From Notospermus geniculatus (Eukaryota > Nemertea > Pilidiophora > Heteronemertea > Lineidae), in assembly GCA_002633025.1 (NCBI GenBank), contig NMRB01000077.1, forward strand, positions 152,933 through 216,932: a DNA stretch of 64,000 nt, written 5' to 3'. The notes under the pieces are model-generated. The model made no database searches, was not told the DNA's origin, and worked only from the letters and a program-made list of their open reading frames with translations. Of this stretch, positions 37,701 to 49,700 are shown in pieces (the first letter of the stretch is position 1; each line of letters begins with the position of its first letter). The translations under genes were made by a program, and so were the position numbers.

Positions 37701-40700
37701 TGCTAAGCCCTTGCCTACCCCAACTTCAAGGTCAGGTTGTTAAGAGCAGATAAGGAAGAAGTGATTTACTTACGCGATGGGCACTTTCCATGCACTCGTT
37801 GTTCTCTATTCGGGCAATCGCCTTAAAAATGATAAACTGAATCAACACTTCTTTTAGGCATTAGAAATAAGGCCTCTCTTGATTGGTGAATATTGACAGA
37901 GGCCCTACCAGTAGAGAGGCAGCAGCGTTTGTATTAGATTTTTCCGTCAGGGCCGAAGCCATAGCATTATTGTCCCTGGCACAGACATGACAGAGGAGGC
38001 CATCGCAAGCTACTCATGTCCCTCACTTGTACGGGGTCTTTCTTCTTGCCCTTTCAAAGGCACACGGCACTGTGGGTTACTGTCCCATGCGACGGACATG
38101 AAGAGCCAGGGATGATTTATCCCATATGGCCCGGGCTGGATTTGAACCCGGGGCCTATTGCTTGCTAAGCAGACATGATAACCACTAGGCTCTCAAGGTT
38201 CCTCAATGACAAGTGAAGCTTACCATGGACATGGCGCATCTTCTCACATTTGTCGGCATGTTTTATGAAACCGGGCCTGCATTTTTCTGCAAGAAGACAT
38301 CGGGTTGTTCATATCACGGCCTAAATCAACAGCAAATTTATCAACCTTGGTCTCTTGATGAGCCACAAAAGTGTGAGACTTAGGGCCTATAGGCTGTTGG
38401 GCAAGTCACTGAAGGCGATTCTGATACTGGTCAGGTGACGTCCATTATGCAATCGTCATTCTGAACGAATAAGAAAACCAAGGATACTACATACCGCCAC
38501 GTTTGATACATTTTCCGTTCAGGTAGTATTCGTCCGCTTTACACTTGTGGTCATCTGAAACGTAAAGTGTCTTTGACTAGTACCATGCGACTGGGTACGG
38601 CCATCCTTCCACAGCAGGGGTTTTTACCTCCCTAACTTCATCCACTCGCGTGGGTGGATGGAGAGGAGCAAGGTAAAAACCTCCACTGTGGGAGGATGGG
38701 TTTTAGTGAAAAGTGCCTTGAGCAGTTGCAAGGAGACTGATACAACACCGGTTTCTTGAGCAGTCACACGGAGACTGATACAACACCAGTTTCATTTCAT
38801 GCCTTCTAAGTAATCACCGTTTATTCTCTTTCGGTCAGTTCACAGCCACGGTGTGTATCCATGTCTTCAGCGTCCATCTCATATCAAACAGGTTGTATAC
38901 CTCTCCAATTGGTTGCAGGCTGTGGAGACTGTGAATTACCATTTCACAGAAGGCATATGCCAGACTGGCGGTGTTTTCCGCCAGTGATCACTTCCGTGAG
39001 ATAGTAATGCAACTACAAGGTACCGAGATTTATTGCGTCAACAGCAAAAGCGTGTTTGTTAAAATGGTCTTCTCTGACGGCCATATGCACCAACAAAGAT
39101 TATCTTCAACTCAGGTTCAGCCACAACTTTTCCATTGTCACATCATGCCCTGGCAAACCTGAACAATTGAAAAGCTGTGGCTCAACCTGAGTTCAGGATA
39201 ATCTTCGTTGGTGCATACGGTCCCTGATGTGGAGACCTGGCAAGAGCAGAAAACCACAGTGGAAACAAGGCTTGACATCACACCAACACTCAATCTAAAA
39301 CCGCACTGTCCGGTTTCATTTTCATTTTGGATGCTGAAAGTGACATCCCACTTACCCTTAAGGCACACTCCTCCACTCGGATGCGTTCCTTTCGGACACT
39401 TTGCACCTAGGAAACATATCAAAAGTCATTCAGTGGGAACGCCGAGCGCATTCAACAAGGATGTGAAGGGTAGTGACGCCATCTCACTCGCCTAATTGCA
39501 GACGCATGCGGCATGTGGTGGCATTCATTCAATGCAATGTACAGCGGCAGGTGTAAGGTTTACGTACCCAGTTGTGCATTACTTCTCACGGAAATGATAC
39601 ATATACAGGATTTCCTCACCTATACCGTCTGTAGCTGTGGTAGAGTGATTTCCACAATGGGTATCAGGTGGAACCATCAATGACCAGTTGACATCTGCTA
39701 CACAAGCCTCTGGCGTAGCTGTCCATAGTGAAGTGGTGAATAAGGCTAGGCCTATGCGCAAAGACGGTACAGATGAGGGAATCCTGTAGGCCTATCATTC
39801 TTCTGCTTCAGCAACCAAAGGAGGCCTTGTTCTTGAAAAATTTAGGCCTAGAGATACCATACCTTGAGTGTAAAGATTGTTTCTGTCCAATTTGATAAAT
39901 ATCAATGACCTCACCGAAAACATCAGCTCCTTGAAGTGTGTACCGGTAATGTGTTCAAAGGAGCATAACACGCCAAGAGGATGCTGCTATAGGGTGTGGT
40001 GAAACATCCATTTTGGATTTCTTTGCCTTGCTCTTGTAAAGCAGTAATCAGTAACAAGCACTCTTGTGGATGACATCTCGTCCCTGGAAGCTTAGCTGAC
40101 ATGGCTGAGTAAAAGCCTCCTCAAATTCCAGGATGGAGACTGCTCCGTTACTTACCAGCAGTGGCGTCTATCAGACACTGGCCTGTGGCGACAGACTTTT
40201 TATAACCCTTGGGGCATATATCTGTGGAGGCAATGGTGGAAAGCTAATATGTGCAGTGTTTTAGCGATGTTCGATTTCAGAATAACAGTGAGTAGGCCTA
40301 TTAGGTGTGTGGTGCGAAAGTGCTGCCAACTAGACATGAATGTCATGGAAGTTGGAAGGAATCCTTCCCCTTAAAAATACTCCTTAGTTGTCAGTCAAGT
40401 AGAGCTGGTATGGATACCTTATGGAAGCAACCGATGTATCGTTGATGCATTTTGTGTTAATGACCACTTTCAGTGTGTTGTGGCTATGTCGTGTTTGAGT
40501 GAGTCTGCAGGTGGATTTCTAACTTACCGACACCCTACATGATAGACGGCCTACCCTTGTAGGAGATATTTTACCTTGATGTTTAACACATTGTCCCTTG
40601 TGGAGTTGCCTTCCTTCTGGGCATACAACCGCCTTATTGGCTGGACAAAGACAAATGAGCATCGATGTAACAAAGCAAAGATGAAAGGTGCAGCATGCGG

Positions 40701-43700
40701 ATGCGTGAATCTGCAATTAGGTTTCAGTGAGATGGCGCACGTGATGGGGTCGTCACGTGAGGGGGAATGAAAACCATGTCTTCACCTAAACACTGGAATA
40801 CAAAGAAGTATACATGTATCTTTAAACTGAAAGGAGAATATAACCTGTTTTGTCCCAGTTCCTGCTGAAATGCAACCAAACACTAAAGTTTTCCCAAACC
40901 TCGGGACGTTTTCTTGAAAAAAGCATTTTATCAGTGCAAAAATCATCAGCTAATAAAAGCAAAAAGAAGTGAAAATCGCGATTATTCCATGTTGACATAT
41001 CGAACGGTTTGCCTCATCCCCTTGTTACATCCTCGGACATCATTTCCACTCTTACCCCCGGCGTGTACCGGTGTTGATTTCGATGACTTCTTTGGTGTTT
41101 TCGGTGTTGGGACTTTCGTTGGCTTCTTCAGTATTTTTGATAGCTTTGGTGTTGGAACTGCTGCTGGCTTTGGTATTTTTGGTCGCTTTGGTGTTGGAAC
41201 TGCTGCTGGTTTTGGTATTTTTGGTGCAGGCTGTGGTGACGGAACTACCATTGGCGGTCCTGTTACGTGAACGTTTCCTGGTGCAGGAATCGATGGTTCT
41301 GTTGGACCTCTCTTTTCCTTTAGCGTAACTGAGCTAACGGTAGCCTTCAACCCCTCGTAATGTGCTGGCACGTCCGCTGGAAACAGATTAATGTGTAAAA
41401 TAAAGCAGTATACCNTCACACCAACACTCAGTCTAAAACCGCACTGTCCGGTTTCATTTTCGTTTTGGATGCTGAAAGTGACATCCCACTTACCCTTAAG
41501 GCACACTCCTCCACTCGGATGCGTTCCTTTCGGACACTTTGCACCTAGGAAACATATCAAAAGTCATTCAGCGGGAACGCCAAGCGCATTCAACAAGGAT
41601 GTGAAGGGTAGTGACGCCATCTCACTCGCCTAATTGCAGAGCATGCGGCATGTGGTGGCATTCATTCAATGCAATGTACAGCGGCAGGTGTAAGGTTTAC
41701 GTACCCAGTTGTGCATTACTTCTCACGGAAATGATACATATACAGGACTTCCTCGTCTATACCATCTGTGGCATTGATAGACTGATTTCCGCAATGGGAA
41801 TCAGGTTGGAACGATCAACGGTCAGTTGACGTCTGCATCACAAGCCCAGTGCCTTGCTATCCATAGTGAAGTGGTGAATAAGGCTAGGCCTATGCACAAA
41901 GACGGTACAGATGACGAAATCCTGTTGGCCTATCATTCTTCTGCTTCAGCAACCAAAGGAGGCCTTGTTCTTGAAAAATTTAGGCCTAGAGATACCATAC
42001 CTTGAGTGTAAAGATTGTTTCTGTCCAATTTGATAAATATCAATGACCTTACCGAAAACATCAGCTCCTTGAAGTGTGTACCGGTAATGTGTTCAAAGGA
42101 GCATAACACGCCAAGAGGATGCTGCTCTAGGGTGTGGTGAAACATCCATTTTGGATTTCTTTGCCTTGCTCTTGTAAAGCAGTAATCAGTAACAAACACT
42201 CTTGTGGATGACATCTCGTCCCTGGAAGCTTAGCTGACATGGCTGAGTAAAAGCCTCCTCAAATTCCAGGATGGAGACTGCTCCGTTACTTACCAGCAGT
42301 GGCGTCTATCAGACACTGGCCTGTGGCGACAGACTTTTTATAACCCTTGGGGCATATATCTGTGGAGGAGATGGTGGAAAGCTAATAGCTGCAGTGTTTT
42401 AGCGATGTTCGATTTGAGAATAACAGTGAGTAGGCCTATTAGGTGTGTGGTGCGAAAGTGCTGCCAACTAGACATGAATGTCATGAAAGTTGGAAGGAAT
42501 CCTTCCCCTTAAAAATACTCCTTAGTTGTCAGTCAAGTAGAGCTGGTATGGATACCTTATGGAAGCAACCGATGTATCGTTGATGCATTTTGTGTTAATG
42601 ACCACTTTCAGTGTGTTGTGGCTATGTCGTGTTTGAGTGAGTCTGCAGGTGGATTTCTAACTTACCGACACCCTACATGATAGACGGCCTACCCTTGTAG
42701 GAGATATTTTACCTTGATGTTTAACACATTGTCCCTTGTGGAGTTGCCTTCCTTCTGGGCATACAACCGCCTTATTGGCTGGACAAAGACAAATGAGCAT
42801 CGATGTAACAAAGCAAAGATGAAAGGTGCAGCATGCGGATGCGTGAATCTGCAATTAGGTTTCAGTGAGATGGCGCACGTGATGGGGTCGTCACGTGAGG
42901 GGGAATGAAAACCATGTCTTCACCTAAACACTGGAATACAAAGAAGTATACATGTATCTTTAAACTGAAAGGAGAATATAACCTGTTTTGTCCCAGTTCC
43001 TGCTGAAATGCAACCAAACACTAAAGTTTTCCCAAACCTCGGGACGTTTTCTTGAAAAAAGCATTTTATCAGTGCAAAAATCATCAGCTAATAAAAGCAA
43101 AAAGAAGTGAAAATCGCGATTATTCCATGTTGACATATCGAACGGTTTGCCTCATCCCCTTGTTACATCCTCGGACATCATTTCCACTCTTACCCCCGGC
43201 GTGTACCGGTGTTGATTTCGATGACTTCTTTGGTGTTTTCGGTGTTGGGACTTTCGTTGGCTTCTTCAGTATTTTTGATAGCTTTGGTGTTGGAACTGCT
43301 GCTGGCTTTGGTATTTTTGGTGTCTTTGGTGTTGGAACTGCTGCTGGTTTTGGTATTTTTGGTGCAGGCTGTGGTGACGGAACTACCATTGGCGGTCCTG
43401 TTACGTGAACGTTTCCTGGTGCAGGAATCGATGGTTCTGTTGGACCTCTCTTTTCCTTTAGCGTAACTGAGCTAACGGTAGCCTTCAACCCCTCGTAATG
43501 TGCTGGCACGTCCGCTGGAAACAGATTAATGTGTAAAATAAAGCAGTATACCGCAGCTAACAAAAGGCTGTTAGGTCGAATGACTTCTCCTTATCCCTCA
43601 GTAAAGGTCCAGACCAATTCCACAGCAGCTCAATTTGATTGGTGAGTTGCCGACGGCAAACTCGAAGAAGCAAGTTTGTGCAATTCTGATTGGCTGAAAT

Positions 43701-46700
43701 CTCACAGACCTCTCACATTGTCATCCAATCACAGCCGCCTTGCTGCCAAAGGACTCTGTATCTTGCCTTTGTGTTTGATTTGGTCGAGGATGCCCAGAAC
43801 TGTAGCACAAATCAAAGGCTTGATTTCGGACGTACTTACTTTTGACACACTTCTTCCCCATTGGTGTCATTCCTGGCGGGCATGATTTCTGACAGACCCC
43901 CTTCACACGAGTGTAACCTGGCTGACACTTAGTAATACACTTCCCATCCTGAAGAACTTGGTCCTTAGGACAGATAGGAACACAGTCATCTCCCTTTTTC
44001 GTCGTCCCTTCTGGGCACTTGACCTTTGGAATTTCCTTCTCTGTTGGAGCTATGACTTTGCCTCCTTAAATAGAAACAGAAAAACTTATGGTGTGTTACA
44101 CAACTTTTAGTTTGCAAACGAAGTCACAGAGGTTGGTAAAGTTAGCTTTTTTGGGAGCCGTTTCCGCAGAAGTCTCCCAGGGAATCGCAATGAGCAGGGT
44201 CAAAATTCTGCCCCACTGGTTCTCTGAACTCCAATTCAGCATGAGCAGCCATTTTCAAAGAATTCTCTCTCCCAGTGAACCATATACACACGAGACGACA
44301 TTCCATTATTGTCAGATTCCTGCCACAATGATTCTGACGCATTCAAATTCTGAGAAGAGCAGAGGTTCTTAGCACTTGTTCCATTCGTCTAGCTTGGGAT
44401 GATGTGGTAGCGTCCATTAAAATTCTATAGATCACACTCTCTGTCTGTTGTCAAGTCTTACCTTCGTCTTTCTTAGTGGACAGTTTCCCTATGACACACA
44501 TCCTCGTCTTTTTGTCCCAATGTTGGCCTTTGTAGCATATTGGAGCTCCTGAAAGGCAATCAAGCTGTTAGACAGTGTCAAGGTGCCCTTTCACACTCTG
44601 CCAGTGTGTTATCATTGGGTTCCGTTGATTGGAGTGGAGTTTTATTATCTATTGAAGGAATTGCCCGAGACTTCTAGGAAGCGCAATCCCAAGCAGTAAC
44701 TTTGGAAAGGGCAGCAGAAAATGTACTTACGGACGCACTTATTTTTCCACAGGTAGTAACCAGGCATGCACCCTGAAAGAAAGAGGACACCAGGTTGTAA
44801 ATTTTGATGGTGGATTTGTGAGTGAAACTTAAATCAGTCACAGTAGATCATGCTGACACCCTTTTATAATCGCACCAAGACCTTCTCAAAACAGATAAAG
44901 GATTGAAAGTGGTTGAATCCTTTAATTTTTTTGTAGTTGGTCATGAATGCACCTCAACAGAAAGGACAGCCTCTAAACAGTCTGGAATGTCTTGTAAACC
45001 GGATCAGCGTAGTTCGCCTCTCTTCACTTGCACGTCACCCTGTAGCACCACAACCATGAGGGCCGAAACCAAGTCTTAGGAGAGGATGAAGCTCAGCCGT
45101 CCAAAGTCTATTTTCATGAAGAGAAGTAATACGCCTGGGACTCTAGGACTTGGAAATGTTTGGTTCATTCCAAATCTGTTACTAACCAGGCAGATTGACC
45201 ACTTGGAAGATCTTCTTCGTTATATGGTTAATGACCCATTTGTTCGTCAGAGTCATGTTTGGCCACATGAAGTTTGGTGGAAGCATGGTCTGCCAGAAGG
45301 CGACTTCCTTGGTCTTGCCCACTGCCATGTAGAATAGGTAAACCTGGTGTGAGATGATTTGGGTGATGGTCTTCATCACTGCTGCATTGTCTTTGTTGTT
45401 TGACGAGAAGCTACCAACCATCAGCACAGCACGGTGGATGTCTTTCCGGAAGAACTGCTTCCCTCTTGTGATCTTGAAAAGTGTTTTGATCAACCTGCAG
45501 GAAAGGAAATTTCATTCAGTGTCTAATTCAGGCATTCAAGAGAACTGATGGCATTGGTCGTCCAGTTACCCAATGTGGACTCTACAATGAACTTGGATCC
45601 TTTCATGTGATACCCAAACCTAGGGCCTATAGGCCAGTTGACAAGAAGAAAAAGTGAAGACCGCACTTGCTCTTATGTGCAATGGGGCTTGCCCAGGCAA
45701 GGAGGAAAAATGTGTTCACTCACTCAAGCGTCTTTCCTGGCCCGCCAACATATTTGAGCTCCTGAATCTTCGTATAGTACTTCTCGACCACGGCCTGGTC
45801 CTTATCATTGCCAAACATCTTCAACTCGATGACCTTGTCCTTGTTGTAGGTCACCAAGATTATCCGCAGCAGCTTCGGTGAGATGTAAAAGTTGTTGAGA
45901 ATGAGGAGGATGAGGTCCTTTGTCTTGTAGAACTCTTCCTTTCCTGTTTTGGCTGAGGGGTCAAGTATTACGACTAGATCAAGGACGATGCGCTTTTTGG
46001 CCTTGGGAGCTGAAAAAACAATCAACATCATGTCAGCACTGACAGTCACCCCTCCCCGCCATTCTTCTTTCATTACTGTCTAGTATAATACCAACCCACC
46101 TGCCAAACAGCTGTTGCTTAGTTCCAGTTTTCCTTTTGGACATTTCTTCATGCATTGGCCTCCTTTCTTCACGAATCCCTTCTTGCACTTCAAGACACAC
46201 TCCTTGCCCTTGGCTACGTAGCCCTTCTTGCATATCTTGACACAATCCTTGCCTTTGAGAACGAACCCTGGGTCGCACTTCTTGACGCAGGCTGTACCGT
46301 TTCTGATTGAGCCCTTGGCACAAGCCTTCACGCACGTGCCGTTGACCATCTCCTTGCCTTTCTCACACTTTCCACCTGAAGAAGTAACCGGTAGCTGACA
46401 ATGAGCAAGGGCAAGCAGTAATGGTAAATTATCAAGTAATTGCCATCATGAGTTGCATTCCTGTTCGTAAGGTCGCTTTTGTTAAGAAAGTGAGACTGAA
46501 CTGAGAGGTCCTATTCATTCAGCTAGGTTCATTTTCTGATATCCTACACAAGTCTGCTGTTACCTTGCTTCCCTCCAACACAGATCTGCTTCTCCTTGTT
46601 GAATGTTTGGCCTTTTTCGCATATTGGAGCACCTGGAAAAGGAGGAGAATTCACAACATTGGTGAGGGTCTAAAGACCCATTCATTCAGAACAGAGATGG

Positions 46701-49700
46701 CAAGTAATGCTTCTCAGCATCTGCCAGGCCCGTAGCTAGCATAGGGAAAGGGGGGCAAATGCCCCCCCCCAGGCCAATTGTTCAAAAAAAAATTTTTTTC
46801 AGCAAAATCAAATGGGATAAAAGATCAGAATTGTTCGTGTCTCAGAGTGCAGGAAATTGACCTCAAATCGCATCTCAGAGCTTCTAATTTTCAAAATTTT
46901 TCTGGGGGAGGCCAGACCCCCCGCAAAACAGGCCCCTGTGGCGCTCGAAGGCCAAGCCTACGTCCGGGCAGCTCGTTTGCTTAAAATGCCCCCCTAGCGA
47001 AAAAAAAGTCCTCAAGCAAAGTCATTTGGAGGTGGAGGGCTACTCCATTTAAGATGATGGGAACCTTGATCCATTCCTGACGAAATGCTCTGATTTTTCA
47101 GGAAGAACGATAAGTATTTAAACAAACTTACGGTTGCAGACATTCTTGAGAAGATAGTAGCCAGGCATACATCCAGTTTTATTGACCTCGTGAGCTATGT
47201 GGACCAACTGCTTCTGCAACCCCTCATCAGAAGGCGCTACTTTCTCGATGACAAACGTCTTTGGCAAGATGGCTCCCCAGAACGTGTTGTTCTTCTGTTC
47301 GCCAATCGCAAAGTAGTAGACAAATGTCTTCTGCCCAATGACGTCCAAGATTATCTTCCTAACTGGCGTATGTAGTTTCTTCTCCGGGTCCAACCCTCCG
47401 AAGAACAACACAGCCCTGTGAGCACCCTTCCGTTTGAAGTCTGTACCCATCATGATCTTCTTGATCATCATAAACATTGGTTCCATTGGCATCTTATCAC
47501 CACTGTATTTTATATCTGTGACCTGTTTGGTGTCATTCTTCTTGACGGAGGCCTCCTCGTTGGACCCGAAAAGCTTTAGCTCATTTATTTTTCCTTTGAA
47601 GTTGTAGATTATATACAGTCTGACATGTTTTTCACCCATCTTTGAATGCTTTATCAAGTAATTGATAAACGTCTTCGCCTGGTCGAATCCTGCTTTACCC
47701 ATGACCTTGGAGGAGTCAAGGACGATGAGGAGGTCGACAGGAGTGTCAAGGGTACCTGAAGAAAACCGAATGGAAATGTTACTTCGATTGCTTCTGAGTG
47801 ATTGGGCAAAAAAGCCACTCGAACCAAGGTGTTGCCTATTCAAAGGAGGCAGAAGATTCAAGGTTCAGTTGAACGAAGGGGACACACAGCCTGCCAATAT
47901 CATGAGACTCACCTGCTTTGACGCACTTGCCATCAATTTTCACCTTGCCGGGCTGACATTCAGGTACTGGAATGGAAGCAAGCAGGAACATCACGTTGCA
48001 GCTTCTTTCTTTGCGTAGAGGATAACAACTGTGGTATGGAACAAACACAGTGACAGAAGCTGTCACTGCCAATGGTGGCAGTCGAAACAGTGGACCAGCT
48101 TTCGACCTACAGACAACAGTGCTCTCAACAACACTGGCAGAATTCTGACTCGTATTACCTAAAACAGCATCGAAATCTTGGCAAGCCATTTACTGAATAC
48201 TTCTACCAAGCAACCTTCAGTGCGGTGAAGACTTGGAAGGATGGACCAAGCAGCCTTTAGTGCAGTCAAGACTTGGAAGGATGGACCAAGCAGCCTTCAG
48301 TGCGGTCAAGACTTGGAAGGATGGACCAAGCAGCCTTTAGTGCCGTCAAGACTTGGAAGGATGGACCAAGCAGCCTTTAGTGTGGTCAAGACTGGGAAGG
48401 ATGGACCTTACCTGTACTCGTCAACTTCATCACCACGTAGTACATCCAGTGAACAAACTTTAGATTATCTGACGTCTTGATGGTCAAGTTCTTCCCAGGT
48501 CCGACAAATTCCTCTGGCTTGCCACCAAATCCGACCATGTACAACTTGGCCTTTCTGACGTTGCGGATCTTGTCGGCGAAGGTTCGTGCCTGCTCGGCTT
48601 TCTCGGTCCTCCCGCTTCCGATGACGACAACGATCCTCGGTGCCTCTTTGAGAGTCCTACCGCCCTTGGCAGCCAGGAATGCGTTCTTGAAGATGTATTC
48701 CAGGCCAACTCCTAACAAGCCCGGCTTGTCCTTCTCCTTGCCACCTGTGTACTTAATCTTCTTGACGCTTGCCAAATACTCGCTGCCCTCCTTGTGGCTG
48801 TTCAGCCATGCAATGGTGTCAACTTTCTTGTCATAAGTAAAGATCGCGAGGCGGATGTCTGCCGTCTGCACGGGGAGGCGTACGATGAGGTCGTGGAGGA
48901 AGGTCTTGGCGGCGTTTACGCCCTTCTCTGTCACGGCTGATGAGGTCTCGATCAGGAACACCAGGTCAATCTTCGGGTGGAAATCCTTAGGAAGAGGAAC
49001 TGCAATCAGATGTAGGACATTAGTCGAGGTTGATTCTACAACTGTTTCAGATGATGATCCAACAGTGTTAAGATCCAGGACATCTTTCATGCGGGATCCC
49101 GCATCTCAAGATCTTCTTATGAAGAAGCAAAAGTTAGCGAGACAGATTGTCCCGTATGTCCGCATGGCTAAGTTCCTTGGAATTCATGATGGTCATCGGA
49201 GCAGTTCGAAAGATACTTGCCCATATTAAGGTATATGCATTTCCCTCCAAACAGGACCTTGCCTTCGCTGCACATGATCACACTGGTTTCTGTAAAGAAA
49301 GGAATTTCGTAAGAAGGCCTACTCCCATGGAATGACTTTATAACTGTCAGATTCATGAACTGCAACAACACCCAACGGTTGTGGTTTTCGACCTGTTCCT
49401 CTAATGGAAGTAGATGTAATCATCATTCAAGGATACAAAGGTTCCTCACCCAAAGAGATTCGACTTACCATTCGCTGGCGTACGAGGGATGCAAACGTCC
49501 CATTTCTTCACGAATCCTTCCTTACATTTCTCACCTGTAGACAAACGGATCACAGTAAGGACTTGTGTACAGCAAGAGATGTTGGTTTGAAGAGCAATGA
49601 AGGTTGGACGAAGGGTCTTACAGCAAGGCAAAGAAGATTCATCTTCAGATGCGAACGAATCGAGCGAGCTTCAACAACAGTTCTGGCTGTAAAGCTGACC

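Larger units (their letters stand above)
39278..41414. repeat. 2.1-kb duplicated block, copy 1
   Basis: Matches 41416-43552 with mostly scattered substitutions and a more divergent patch around 39610-39720. Its right end abuts the N at 41415. It contains four exons of the giant gene, which are annotated below for both copies. See the finding on probable haplotype duplication. Confidence 0.9.

Noticed and set aside
38124-38195. Functional tRNA gene
   Set aside because: A and B boxes are good but the anticodon and T stems pair badly, so a tRNA-derived SINE is more likely.
40519-40716. Signal-peptide-like start before the Cys unit at 40575-40640 (and at 42657-42854)
   Set aside because: The hydrophobic lead is the translated polypyrimidine tract of the intron before a good CAG acceptor. 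The same happens upstream of the 889-codon exon (MNILTYKLL lead at about 57400).
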